Shown here: piece by piece, positions 1 through 7,667 of the stretch
Position numbering within the stretch: the stretch's first letter is position 1
How the letters are laid out: each line of letters begins with the position of its first letter
Origin: a virus
Virus record (IMG/VR): IMGVR_UViG_3300028589_000016
Location: 1 to 43,010 of that record
Reading direction: 5' to 3' (one strand)
DNA length: 43,010 nt
Notes under the pieces: generated by a model
The model's database searches: none
Seen by the model: the letters and a program-made list of their open reading frames with translations, nothing else
Told to the model about the DNA's origin: nothing
Program-made: the position numbers and the translations under genes

Positions 1-1
1 C

Positions 2-235
2 CTGTACGAAGTTCGCCGCACTGACGCTGTCCAGCCGGGGGAGTTCGATAACGCCCTTGTGATCGCTGGTGGTCGGGCGCGTGCCCGTGCTGCTGTTGCC
101 CATCTGGTGCCCAAGGGTGCCAGCGTTGAGGCGCTGCGAGTCGAGACTGTGAATCAGCCGACTGCCCTACTGGCCGCTTATTTCGATGAGCGTCCGGCCG
201 GGTCGGATTTCCCTGAGGCTGATGAAGCCTGGTAA
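2..235 (+). CDS. Conserved small phage protein, 5'-truncated by the window edge
   Basis: This is the C-terminal 77 codons of the gene seen complete at 40492-40833. The reading frame begins with the codon CTG at position 2 and stops with TAA at 233-235. The product is a small soluble-looking domain beginning YEVRRTD, of a type common in actinophages; its function is not known to me. It is followed by an imperfect hairpin (about 237-287) before the next gene. Confidence 0.8.
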   Translation: MYEVRRTDAVQPGEFDNALVIAGGRARARAAVAHLVPKGASVEALRVETVNQPTALLAAYFDERPAGSDFPEADEAW

Positions 236-236
236 C

Positions 237-287
237 GCCAACTGCCCCGTTCTCAGCGCTAGTCGCTGGGTTCGGGGCCAGTGGCAG
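237..287 (+). terminator. Imperfect hairpin, possible terminator
   Basis: GCCAACTGCCCC pairs imperfectly with GGGGCCAGTGGC around an inner CAGCGCTAGTCGCTG hairpin. There is no clear T tract, so termination is uncertain. Confidence 0.35.
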
Positions 288-365
288 TAGAGAGCAACCC
301 CAGCGCTGAGGAGAGACAGCGTGGCGTTCATTTTCACTGCACAGGGCGATCCTAGGAGAGAGAAC

Positions 366-680
366 ATGGCTGACTTCAAGGCTGGAGACAAGGTCACCTA
401 TCGGGGCATGGTCATGCCCGCAGAGGTTCTGTCGGGCCCGCACCGTACGACCGGTCAGCGGCTGCGCTATCTCATCCGCAAGGCGGACGGGAATGTGTCG
501 CTGGTGCCGGTGACTGATCTTCAGCGAGTCGTCCCCCGGCTGGACAAGGTGTCCGGGACGCTCAGCATGCACATTTACGGCCGTCCCTGGTCGGCGCTGG
601 ACACTCCCCGGAGGATGCAGATTGCGACCGCTGCGGTTGCGGCGATCCGTATCGCGGACGAGACGCGCGGAGAGGCGTAA
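366..680 (+). CDS. Hypothetical protein, 104 aa, two possible starts
   Basis: I do not recognise this protein. The ATG at 366 is preceded by AGGAGAG about 6 nt upstream. An in-frame GTG at 321 also has a good GAGGAGAG site and would add 15 residues starting MAFIFTAQGD. Both starts are plausible and both may be used. The body opens with a small basic domain (KAGDKVTYRG) that resembles short SH3-like or Tudor-like phage proteins, and a C-terminal helix rich in Ala and Ile follows. The gene is two bases from the next gene and probably shares its transcript. It is repeated unchanged at 40964-41278. Confidence 0.7.
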   Translation: MADFKAGDKVTYRGMVMPAEVLSGPHRTTGQRLRYLIRKADGNVSLVPVTDLQRVVPRLDKVSGTLSMHIYGRPWSALDTPRRMQIATAAVAAIRIADETRGEA

Positions 681-682
681 GC

Positions 683-967
683 ATGGGGAAGCGTGGGGTA
701 GTTACCGACTATGCCGGTGAGGAACTGTACGCCGGTGATCTGGTGACGTACGCAGTGCGGGCGGGCAACCGAGTGCGCATGACTGACGCTGTCGTGCAGG
801 ATGTCACCACTGAGAACGTGGGGGGCCGTCTGCGTCCGATGCTGCTGGTACAGCCGACCGGCCATGAGTCCGGGTTCACGCGTCGCCGGACGCTCGATCC
901 GGTGAAGATCAGCGCGGAACATGTCCGGCTGGTCACTCCAGACTTTGTCAACCAGGGCGAGGAGTAG
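683..967 (+). CDS. Hypothetical protein, 94 aa
   Basis: The ATG follows the previous stop by two bases, so translation is likely coupled. The product begins MGKRGVVTDY and contains YAGDLVTYAVRAGNRVRM, again a small beta-rich basic domain similar in layout to its upstream neighbour (GD.VTY in both). The two may be diverged paralogues; that is an inference from short shared patterns only. No catalytic motif, signal peptide or membrane segment is visible. A strong hairpin terminator follows at 975-1004. Duplicated at 41281-41565. Confidence 0.75.
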   Translation: MGKRGVVTDYAGEELYAGDLVTYAVRAGNRVRMTDAVVQDVTTENVGGRLRPMLLVQPTGHESGFTRRRTLDPVKISAEHVRLVTPDFVNQGEE

Positions 968-974
968 GGGAGTT

Positions 975-1004
975 GGGGTCAGTGGGTTATCGCCCGCTGG
1001 CCCC
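975..1004 (+). terminator. Intrinsic terminator
   Basis: A 12-bp stem (GGGGTCAGTGGG with CCCGCTGGCCCC, including G-T pairs) has a 6-nt loop and is followed by TCTCTGCGTT. It separates the two small genes upstream from the operator-preceded gene at 1049. Copy at 41573-41602. Confidence 0.7.
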
Positions 1005-1022
1005 TCTCTGCGTTGAGGCAGG

Positions 1023-1036
1023 TACGAATTTTCGTA
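1023..1036. promoter_or_regulatory. Palindromic operator overlapping a ribosome binding site
   Basis: TACGAATTTTCGTA, one of 15 unique copies of this palindrome in the genome. The sequence runs straight into AGGAGGT (1036-1042), the ribosome binding site for the GTG at 1049. No -35/-10 pair with the usual spacing is evident here. Copy at 41621-41634. Confidence 0.8.
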
Positions 1037-1048
1037 GGAGGTACGCCC

Positions 1049-1225
1049 GTGGAACGGGCTATCAGAGTGGGGAATGCCCCCGCAATGGGTGACGTGCGCA
1101 CGCTGGGGGAGGGTGACACGCTATGGATTGAGTCCCCGATACGCGAGTCGCGCGAGTGGTGCCGTTACGTGGATGCTGTCCGCCATGCCGTGACGCGTGG
1201 CGCTGATGTTAGGTGGCTACGGTGA
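1049..1225 (+). CDS. Hypothetical protein, 58 aa
   Basis: I chose the GTG at 1049 because AGGAGGT lies 6 nt upstream; longer readings would run through the operator palindrome. The product begins MERAIRVGNA and contains a SREWCRYVDAVRHAV segment likely to be helical. No family is recognised. The 3' end overlaps the start of the HNH gene (GTG at 1213), which suggests translational coupling. Its position just behind an operator suggests it is expressed early and silenced in a lysogen, but that is inferred from the site alone. Duplicated at 41647-41823. Confidence 0.65.
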   Translation: MERAIRVGNAPAMGDVRTLGEGDTLWIESPIRESREWCRYVDAVRHAVTRGADVRWLR

Positions 1226-1644
1226 AGGTATGCCGACTATGCGGGCGGGGACGGCCCGCCTCTGAATTCCTCGCCGGTAAGGCGAAGAAACCAACAAGCG
1301 CATGCGCGTCATGTCGCCGGAAGCGCCAGCAGCAACACATACGCAACTTCTATCGGTCGCTTCCCCCGGACAAGCGCCACGAACTGACGCACAAGCGTAG
1401 GGCGCAGGCGTATGGCGTTGAACATGTGCCGTACAGCCGTACGGAGATTCTTGCCCGCTGGGGGCACCGGTGCGCGTACTGCTCTGCGCTGGCCACTCAT
1501 CTGGATCACGTACACCCGCTGTCCAAGGGTGGCGCTGATGTGGAACACAACATCGTGCCAGCGTGCGCGACCTGCAATCTTTCCAAGGGTGCCAAGACAC
1601 TTGCGGAGTGGTCAGAGTCGTTCGGTTCGGAGCCTCCGTTCTAG
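1213..1644 (+). CDS. HNH endonuclease with N-terminal zinc motif
   Basis: 143 residues. An N-terminal CRLCG...CASCR four-cysteine zinc motif (about residues 7-34) is followed by a basic helical linker and a C-terminal HNH core: CAYC, LDHVHPLSKGG, then VPACATCNLSKGAKT. The DH and the NLSK residues needed for a betabetaalpha-metal nuclease are present, so it is probably active. It is likely a free-standing nuclease of the homing or recombination type. It overlaps the gene upstream and ends one base before the directional element at 1645, ahead of the primase. The pair at 7664-8204 is a paralogue in which the two halves are on separate frames. Confidence 0.9.
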   Translation: MATVKVCRLCGRGRPASEFLAGKAKKPTSACASCRRKRQQQHIRNFYRSLPPDKRHELTHKRRAQAYGVEHVPYSRTEILARWGHRCAYCSALATHLDHVHPLSKGGADVEHNIVPACATCNLSKGAKTLAEWSESFGSEPPF

Positions 1645-1660
1645 GTAACCGACTCGCTAG
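1645..1660 (+). promoter_or_regulatory. Directional 16-nt element ahead of primase-helicase
   Basis: GTAACCGACTCGCTAG, one of eight unique copies, immediately after the HNH stop codon and 26 nt before the primase start. A short CCCCT...AGGGG hairpin (1662-1680) follows that would include the ribosome binding site. Copy at 42243-42258. Confidence 0.75.
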
Positions 1661-1686
1661 CCCCTCAGCGAACGAAAGGGGAAACG

Positions 1687-4131
1687 GTGCTTTTCAATGA
1701 CCTACTGAGCCGGTTCGCTGAGGTGACCGAACAGAGTGACGGCGGGTTCCTCGCTGTGTGCCCCTCGCACGGGGATTCCCGCCCGTCGCTGCGCATTTGG
1801 ATTGGCGACGATCGCAAGGGCCGACTCACCTGCCGCGCAGGCTGCGCCACCAAGGATGTGGTTGCTGCGGCTGGTCTGACTTGGGGAGACCTGTTCAACA
1901 TCGAAGGTGACGCACCGACCGTATCCAGCGCCAAACCTGAGTTGGTCGGTCCGAAGCACGTGGCGGCGCTTGACGGTTACGCGCGGGATGCTGCCGACCG
2001 GCTGACCGACTTCAGCGACGAATGGTCGACGATCGCGCGCAACTACCTGAACGATCGGTTCGGCATGTCCGTCGAGACTGCCTACAACCTTGGGGTTGGG
2101 GTGGACGACACGACGGTAAACCCTCTCTTCGGTGCGCTGAGCACGGCTTACAAGCGCTATGCGCGGCTGACGGTGCCTCTGCTCGACTTTGCCGGTACTC
2201 CGCGCGGCTTGCAGGGGCGTGACCTTACCGGCCAGTGTCCGGGGCGCTGGGTGTCGCTGAGCAACCCGGAAGGCTTCAGATGGGCCCCCTACGGCGTATT
2301 CAAGGGCGATGGGGGTTACGGGGTCACCCTGGTGACTGAAGGGCCCGGAGATGGCCTTACGGGCGTCGCAGTGGGCTACGACGTGGTCATGGTCCGGGGC
2401 GCTGCCCTGGTCGGTTCACCCGAGACGCTCAGCGAGATTGCGGACGGTGTGTCTGGTACGCAGGTCATCGCCTGCGGGGACAACGACAGCGCCGGACGGG
2501 AGTTCAACCGCCGTTTGGCGGAGGGTCTGAAGCCGTTCGGTATCACTGTCTACGCGCTGCCCATTCCGACCAACTTGGGACCCAAGTCTGACCTTACGGA
2601 CTGGCGTGGCGCTGAAGGACAGACGTTCGCGCTGAGTCTGCACAAGGCTGTCAAGGCTGCGCGCCCTGTGGTGAAGGCTGAGGACACTGCCCGCGCTGAG
2701 GTCAGCGAGGAACTGAGCGAGGCTACCGGCGCTGACATTGTGTCGCGCGACCAGGGCAACGAAGCGGCGCGCATCCTCGCCGGTCTGCTCGAACGGTACG
2801 GGGACACCGACGCGATGAACGCTCACGCGCTGGTGGCTTGGACCGATGGGCGGATCAAGTATGCGCCCGGACTTGGGTTTTACGTGTGGAACGGCCGCAC
2901 GTGGGAGCGCTCAGAGGTCAAGGTACGTCAGGAGATTCACCGCATGGGCGCTGCCCTGGTGCTCGCTGGCAAGGTCAAGGAAGCGCGCGGGTTCACCATG
3001 ACCACGCGCATCAATGACCTGATGACCGAGTTGCGCAGCGTGCCGAGTGTGTACGTGGCCCCTGGTGATTTCGACAACCGCCCCGAGTTGCTCAGCTTCC
3101 GTAACGGCACTGTCGAGTTGCGTACGGGTCGCCTGCGTCCGCACTCGCAAGAGGACATGCTGACCTACTGTCTCGCGCTGGACTATGACCCTGAGGCGCA
3201 GTGCGCTCGCTGGGAAAAGTTCCTTGAAGAGATCATGCCGGGGATGCCGGACATGCCTGCGTACCTTCAGCGGTTGATCGGGTACGGGATTACGGGTCTC
3301 ACCGATGAGCAGTGTTTCGCGGTGCTCTGGGGGAAGGGCGCTAACGGTAAGAGTGTGCTGACTGACACGCTGTCGGCTGTGTTCGGTTCGGTCACCAAGA
3401 CAACCCCCTTTGCCACGTTTGAGGAAAAGCAATCGGGCGGTATCCCGAACGATATTGCGGCGCTGCGTGGTTCGCGTCTGGTCATGGCGTCTGAGGGCGA
3501 GTCGGGTAAGCCGATGAGCGAGGCTGTACTGAAGCGCGTCACCGGTAAGGACATGGTCAGCGCACGGTTCCTGCGGCAAGAATTCTTTGAGTTCAAGCCG
3601 TCGTTCCTGCTGATGCTGGCGACGAACCACAAACCGAAGTTCAAGGGCCAGGATGATGGTCTATGGCGACGCGTCAAGATGATTCCGTTCAAGCGGTTTT
3701 TCGCTCCGCATGAGCGGGACCATGACCTAGACAAGCGGCTCATGGCTGAGGCGCAGGGCATCGCGGCTTGGGCCGTTCGGGGCGCTGTCGAGTGGTTCGC
3801 GAACGGTCTGCGGGACCCCCAAATCATCACAGCAGCGTCGCGCGAGTACCGCGAAACGTCCGATGCGCTGGTTGGTTTCTTCCCTGGTGTCTACGACCGG
3901 GATGAAGCGTCGCAGGTCCCTGGCGCTGAGGCGTACAACGCCTACCGGGAGTGGTGCGAGGCTGAGGGGCTACCGTCCAAGGAAATTTGGACGCGTCGCG
4001 CATTCTATGACGCGATGGAAGAGCGCCAAGTCACCCGTAAGAAGACGAACAAGGGAATCACGCTGGTGGGTATCCGACTCGCTAGCAGCGAGGCAAAGCC
4101 TACGGGTCCGGGCATCTTTGCCCGCGACTGA
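1687..4131 (+). CDS. DNA primase-helicase (P4 alpha/D5 type)
   Basis: 814 residues, the replicative primase fused to a superfamily 3 helicase. The N-terminus has a CHC2-type zinc motif (C25, H28, C49, C53). A Toprim-type centre follows with TEGPGDG near 217-223 and ACGDND at 262-267. The C-terminal part has a Walker A GKGANGKS at 549-556, a probable Walker B region near MASEGE, and the sensor-like LATNHKP near 644-650, as in D5/P4-family helicases. The GTG start has GAAAGGGG upstream. Proteins of this class make primers and unwind DNA, and in P4 the protein also recognises the origin. It follows the directional element and precedes the polymerase, with which it forms the replication module. 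Confidence 0.95.
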   Translation: MLFNDLLSRFAEVTEQSDGGFLAVCPSHGDSRPSLRIWIGDDRKGRLTCRAGCATKDVVAAAGLTWGDLFNIEGDAPTVSSAKPELVGPKHVAALDGYARDAADRLTDFSDEWSTIARNYLNDRFGMSVETAYNLGVGVDDTTVNPLFGALSTAYKRYARLTVPLLDFAGTPRGLQGRDLTGQCPGRWVSLSNPEGFRWAPYGVFKGDGGYGVTLVTEGPGDGLTGVAVGYDVVMVRGAALVGSPETLSEIADGVSGTQVIACGDNDSAGREFNRRLAEGLKPFGITVYALPIPTNLGPKSDLTDWRGAEGQTFALSLHKAVKAARPVVKAEDTARAEVSEELSEATGADIVSRDQGNEAARILAGLLERYGDTDAMNAHALVAWTDGRIKYAPGLGFYVWNGRTWERSEVKVRQEIHRMGAALVLAGKVKEARGFTMTTRINDLMTELRSVPSVYVAPGDFDNRPELLSFRNGTVELRTGRLRPHSQEDMLTYCLALDYDPEAQCARWEKFLEEIMPGMPDMPAYLQRLIGYGITGLTDEQCFAVLWGKGANGKSVLTDTLSAVFGSVTKTTPFATFEEKQSGGIPNDIAALRGSRLVMASEGESGKPMSEAVLKRVTGKDMVSARFLRQEFFEFKPSFLLMLATNHKPKFKGQDDGLWRRVKMIPFKRFFAPHERDHDLDKRLMAEAQGIAAWAVRGAVEWFANGLRDPQIITAASREYRETSDALVGFFPGVYDRDEASQVPGAEAYNAYREWCEAEGLPSKEIWTRRAFYDAMEERQVTRKKTNKGITLVGIRLASSEAKPTGPGIFARD

Positions 4132-4148
4132 CACAACACGCAGCCTGA

Positions 4149-4183
4149 GGGGTCACCTACGAATTTTCGTACGTGGCCCCTTT
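4149..4183 (+). terminator. Operator palindrome inside a terminator-like hairpin
   Basis: The operator TACGAATTTTCGTA (4158-4171) is nested in an outer stem GGGGTCAC (4149-4156) with GTGGCCCC (4173-4180), followed by TTT. It lies between primase and polymerase and could act as protein roadblock, terminator or both. Confidence 0.7.
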
Positions 4184-4210
4184 GTGCTGCCCATAGAGAG
4201 GGTGCACGCA

Positions 4211-6076
4211 GTGAAGGTTTACGACTACGCCATTGCTGGTGAGCCGGTTACGGTCAAGGTCCCCGAAACCTACGCCGACTTGATCGAGTTTCAGGAATGG
4301 GTGCGGCTGGCGAACGCTCGCGGCCCTATCGCGCTGGACACCGAAACCACTGGCCTTGACATCTACTCGCCCGGCTACCGGCTGCGTACGGTCCAGTTCG
4401 GGGACCGGCATACGGCATGGGTCATCCTGTGGGAGTTGGGCGGGTACTTCCAGCACTTTGCACTGCGTGCGCTGGACTACATTCGCCGCTTCCAGATTCA
4501 CAACGCCCCGTTCGATTGGGCTGTGTTGGACAGGCACGCCTACGGGAACGGGTACCGGGCGACGATTGAGAGCCTCGCGCCGCGCACCATCGATACTCGG
4601 CTGAAGGCTGGTCTAGTCGACCCGCGACAGCCGCAGGAGGGTGGCCGGGGGACTGGTCTGAAGCCGCTCAGCGCCTACTACCTTGACCCGAACGCGCCCG
4701 ACACTCAGGGAGACCTCACGGCGGTATTCCGCTCGCTGAAACTCACCAAGGCTACGGGTTGGGCCGGTATCCCGATCGATCACCCCACGTACCTTCTTTA
4801 CGCTGGCCTTGACGTGATCCTCACTGCCCGGCTGGATACCGCGCTTGACGCTGAGCTGGATGCGCTGGGGGTCCGTCCGGCGCTGATCGAGTATGAGCAT
4901 GAGATAGCCCGCATCTGCGCTGTCATGCAGCGAAAGGGCATGATCCTTGATACCGAGTACACGCAGGCGCTTGACGCCCAACTCGGCGAAGAGGCGCTCA
5001 AGTTTGAGGCTGTCGCGCTCCGCTACGGCGTAGAGAACATCAACGCGACTCGGCAGGTGGTTGACGCTCTGCTCGCGATGGGGGAGACCCTCACCGACCG
5101 TACGGCGTCCGGGGCGTTCAAGGCCGATAAGGCAGTCCTCTGCGCGCTCGCTGACCTTGACCAGAACACTTGGCAGCGACTCGGCAGCCGGACCCCTAAC
5201 CCGCTGGCGGACGCGATCATTCGCAGCAAGCGGGCCGGTAAGTGGCGCAGTTCCTACACTCAGACGTTTCTCGACGTGGCCGACAGCGAAGGTCGCGTGC
5301 ACAGCTTCATCAACAGCATGCAGGCGCGTACGGGGCGCATGAGTGTGACGCGTCCGGCCCTTCAGACCCTGCCTAGCTCTGATCAGATGATCCGGCGCGC
5401 TCTGCTGGCCGAAGAGGGGCACGTCATGGTGTCCACTGACTTTGCGGCTGTCGAACTGCGCGTGTTGGCTGCGCTGGCGGATGTGAAGCGGATGAAGGAA
5501 GCGATCCGGAACGGCGAGGATCTGCATAGCTTCACTGCGCGGCTGGTGTTCGGCCCGGACTTCACTCCGAAGCACCGGAAGATTTCTAAGGGCATCGCGT
5601 TCGGCAAGGTGTACGGGGGTGGCGCTGCCACGATTCAGCGGCAGACGGGTGCGCCCATGGAAGAGGTGAAGCGGGCCCTTGCTGCCTACGACCGTGTGTA
5701 CCCGGAGGTACGGCGTATGTCGAACCGCTGGCAGCGCGAGGCGTACGAAACGGGCATGGTGCATGTGTCTGTCACTGGTCGCAGGCTGCCGCTGGACCGT
5801 GAGCGCACGTACGCCGTTGTGAACTACGCCTGTCAGTCGGCTGCGCGTGACTGTCTGGGGCAGTCGCTGATCAATCTTGAAGAGGCTGGCTTGCTGGAAG
5901 TGCTGCGGCTGCCGATTCATGACGAAGTGCTGGCGAGTGTCCCGGAGGCTGAGGCAGCGGACTACGCGCGTGAGATCGAGCGCTGTATGACGTTTGACCT
6001 GTACGGGGTCCCGATTGAGGCTGAGGCCGAAATCGGCAAGCGTTCGTGGGGGAGTCTGTACGGCGCTGACTACTAA
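4211..6076 (+). CDS. Family A DNA polymerase with 3'-5' exonuclease
   Basis: 621 residues from the GTG at 4211 (GAGAGGG about 9 nt upstream; GTG 4202 is an alternative). The N-terminal half is a proofreading domain: Exo I D43-T-E45, Exo II NAPFD (98-102), Exo III Y197...D201. The C-terminal half has polymerase motif A STDFAAVELR (catalytic D410), motif B KHRKISKGIAFGKVYG, and motif C IHDEV (D571). All catalytic carboxylates are present. It lacks the 5' nuclease domain of cellular Pol I, as is usual for phage enzymes. It copies the phage genome together with the upstream primase-helicase. The reading frame is open upstream through the primase tail, but that part is in another gene and does not resemble a polymerase. 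Confidence 0.96.
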   Translation: MKVYDYAIAGEPVTVKVPETYADLIEFQEWVRLANARGPIALDTETTGLDIYSPGYRLRTVQFGDRHTAWVILWELGGYFQHFALRALDYIRRFQIHNAPFDWAVLDRHAYGNGYRATIESLAPRTIDTRLKAGLVDPRQPQEGGRGTGLKPLSAYYLDPNAPDTQGDLTAVFRSLKLTKATGWAGIPIDHPTYLLYAGLDVILTARLDTALDAELDALGVRPALIEYEHEIARICAVMQRKGMILDTEYTQALDAQLGEEALKFEAVALRYGVENINATRQVVDALLAMGETLTDRTASGAFKADKAVLCALADLDQNTWQRLGSRTPNPLADAIIRSKRAGKWRSSYTQTFLDVADSEGRVHSFINSMQARTGRMSVTRPALQTLPSSDQMIRRALLAEEGHVMVSTDFAAVELRVLAALADVKRMKEAIRNGEDLHSFTARLVFGPDFTPKHRKISKGIAFGKVYGGGAATIQRQTGAPMEEVKRALAAYDRVYPEVRRMSNRWQREAYETGMVHVSVTGRRLPLDRERTYAVVNYACQSAARDCLGQSLINLEEAGLLEVLRLPIHDEVLASVPEAEAADYAREIERCMTFDLYGVPIEAEAEIGKRSWGSLYGADY

Positions 6077-6108
6077 GGGTCGCCTCAGTTACGGCCCCGT
6101 AGCGTGAG

Positions 6109-6150
6109 AAACGGCCATGTTCCTTCTACGGAGCGTGGCCGTTTCGCACT
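6109..6150 (+). terminator. Hairpin downstream of the polymerase
   Basis: GAAACGGCCATG pairs with CGTGGCCGTTTC around a loop of about 18 nt. There is no long T run, but its position 30 nt after the polymerase stop suits a terminator. Confidence 0.5.
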
Positions 6151-6322
6151 TGTGACCTAGGCAACTTCGTCCAAGATCGAACTTTCGAAACACTGGCTTC
6201 ACCCTGCATCTAGTTCCGTCCAACCTCTGATTCTCAGGTATGAGGTTGGGTCACGCCTTCGAAACCTCTGCAACTACATCGGTTAGTAGGTTGTCTAAAG
6301 GTGTGTCACATACGAAAGGCCA

Positions 6323-6351
6323 TTGACCACCTACGAAAAACGGCATTAGAT
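6323..6351 (+). promoter_or_regulatory. Sigma-70 type promoter for the sigma-factor gene
   Basis: TTGACC, 17-nt spacer, TTAGAT. One operator half site lies in the spacer and another just upstream, so the palindrome-binding protein could also act here on half sites. The distance to the start codon at 6531 leaves a long leader containing the directional element. Confidence 0.55.
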
Positions 6352-6481
6352 CAGTCCCACGCCCTACCGAGTCGCCCGGCCGGAGACTCGGAAGAGCAGA
6401 CAGCGACCCACCTGAGAACGGGTCACGTCTGTGTCCTAGCGCTGCCCTCTGACCAGCGCATTCACCGGCCGGACTCCTCAG

Positions 6482-6497
6482 GTAACCGACTCGCTAG
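6482..6497 (+). promoter_or_regulatory. Directional 16-nt element ahead of the sigma factor
   Basis: GTAACCGACTCGCTAG, 33 nt before the ATG of the sigma-like gene. If it is a promoter for that sigma factor, it would form a positive feedback loop. Confidence 0.75.
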
Positions 6498-6530
6498 TCC
6501 CCAGCGAACACACCTGAACGGAGTCATCCC

Positions 6531-7667
6531 ATGCTCACGCTTGCCCAGATTCACGCTGCCCAGACCAACGACCTTGCCGGTATCAGCGCCGTACTGACCG
6601 AAATGGATGAGCGAGTCAAGCGCCTCGCTGCCAGCGCTGCCCGTCGACTGTCGGACCACGGTCACTACCGCGAAGACTTTGAGCAGGATGCCCGAGAGGC
6701 TCTGTTCATGGCGCTGCCTCGCGTGACCGGTGACAGCGTGGACCGTGCGATCGGTTTCCTCTACGCGTCCATTGAGGACGCTCTGAAGGACCGAGTCAGG
6801 GCGATCCGTTACCAGGGCGCGGACAAGGATGCAGTCAAGGTCTTTACGTCCATGCTCGCCCGTACCGACGGGGACGCGCACAAGGCTGAGGTGCTGGCGC
6901 AGACGGAACCGCCCAAGGGTGTGCGACTCGGGGCCGACCGTGCGCAGGCTGCCCGTATCGCGTGGCAGGGGAGTGTCTACCTTGACCGGCAGACCGGCGA
7001 GGGTGAAGCGTCGCTGGCTGACACGCTGGCCGCTCCGCAGGATGACGCGCCGGACGTGGTTCGCCCCAAGGTTGGCCGGGGTGCCGTTCTGGAAGCGCTG
7101 AGCGTCATCGAGCGGTACGTGACCGTTCCCACCGACGCCGACGCCCGTGAGGGGCTGCTGAAGGCTCTGGACACCATGGCTACCGGTTACGCCACCCCGG
7201 ACGCCGTTGAGGCGCTCAGCGAGGCTGTCAGGGTCCCGGCTGACCCCACCACGCGACGACTGGTGCTCGACGCCGTAGCGATCCTGCACAGCAGCGCTTC
7301 AACGGCCACCGATGGCGCTGTCGCCGATGACCTGCGCGACGTGTCCGATGACCTGCGCGATGAGCGTGCGGTGAAGCACCTGAACGTGTCGGCTGCACTC
7401 GACCGCATGGGGGACAAGCAGCGCGACATCCTGCGCTACAGCTTTGGCATCGGTGGCGCGGAAGACTTTGGTTGGGGCGACGCTGGCGACCTTGAAGGAC
7501 TGGCCGAGTTTCTCGGCATGACCACTCACCACGTCAAGACGTACCGCTCTAAGGCTCGCGTCTCGTTCGTTAAGTACTACGTGGCCATCGTGGCTCGCAC
7601 TGAGGCTGAGGCGCTCGCGCTGGCCGATGCGGCTGCCGCCAACCGCACGCAGGCGGGCCGTAAGTGA
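6531..7667 (+). CDS. Phage sigma-70-like RNA polymerase sigma factor
   Basis: 378 residues. Residues about 20-85 look like region 2: helices around VKRLAASAARRLSDH, then YREDFEQDAREALFMALPR and a DRVRAIR segment. A DRQTGEGEASLADTL segment resembles the conserved stretch between regions 3 and 4. The C-terminal part has a region 4 helix-turn-helix: ALDRMGDKQRDILRYSFGIG, then LAEFLGMTTHHVKTYRSKA. Such proteins replace or compete with the host sigma to redirect RNA polymerase. An Ala/Asp-rich stretch of roughly 100 residues lies before region 4. The ATG has ACGGAG upstream. The gene follows the directional element and overlaps the next gene by GTGA. I am confident of the family, less of its target promoters. 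Confidence 0.8.
   Translation: MLTLAQIHAAQTNDLAGISAVLTEMDERVKRLAASAARRLSDHGHYREDFEQDAREALFMALPRVTGDSVDRAIGFLYASIEDALKDRVRAIRYQGADKDAVKVFTSMLARTDGDAHKAEVLAQTEPPKGVRLGADRAQAARIAWQGSVYLDRQTGEGEASLADTLAAPQDDAPDVVRPKVGRGAVLEALSVIERYVTVPTDADAREGLLKALDTMATGYATPDAVEALSEAVRVPADPTTRRLVLDAVAILHSSASTATDGAVADDLRDVSDDLRDERAVKHLNVSAALDRMGDKQRDILRYSFGIGGAEDFGWGDAGDLEGLAEFLGMTTHHVKTYRSKARVSFVKYYVAIVARTEAEALALADAAAANRTQAGRK

Larger units (their letters stand above)
1..2412. repeat. Terminal redundancy, left copy
   Basis: This segment recurs at 40599-43010 at a constant offset of 40598 with no insertions or deletions seen. It shows that the window covers one full circular (or circularly permuted / concatemeric) unit plus 2412 bases. 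Comparing the copies by eye, only seven bases differ: positions 4, 2049, 2148, 2289, 2298, 2307 and 2349. Confidence 0.97.
6077..6530. other. 454-nt non-coding leader region ahead of the sigma factor
   Basis: I see no convincing gene here. The region holds the hairpin at 6109-6150, a second hairpin CCAACCTC/GAGGTTGG at 6220-6249, repeated TTCGAAA words, two operator half sites in the same orientation (TACGAAA at 6311-6317 and 6332-6338, 21 bp apart), a good sigma-70 type promoter (6323-6351) and the directional element at 6482-6497. It is less GC-rich than its surroundings. A transcript from that promoter would carry a leader of about 170 nt. Confidence 0.6.

Noticed and set aside
1023-1036. 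Palindrome as a host SOS (LexA) box
   Set aside because: Actinobacterial SOS boxes have CGAAC-N4-GTTCG; here the arms are separated by 2 nt and begin with TACGAA, so the spacing does not fit.
1-2412. Long direct terminal repeat as physical genome ends
   Set aside because: The repeat boundaries fall inside genes at both sides and the copies carry synonymous differences, which fits assembly past a circle or concatemer better than fixed terminal repeats. Read-end data would be needed to decide.
3863-4210. Upstream extension of the polymerase reading frame
   Set aside because: The frame is open by chance inside the primase gene; polymerase-like sequence begins only after 4211, which has its own ribosome binding site.
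4613-5920. Long minus-strand open frame opposite the polymerase
   Set aside because: A frame shadow produced by high GC and codon bias; no ribosome binding site and no recognisable protein, while the plus strand has a clear polymerase.
6301-6597. 98-codon open frame on the plus strand before the sigma gene
   Set aside because: It runs over the promoter, the directional element and the start of the sigma gene in another frame, has no ribosome binding site, and its protein looks like random composition.
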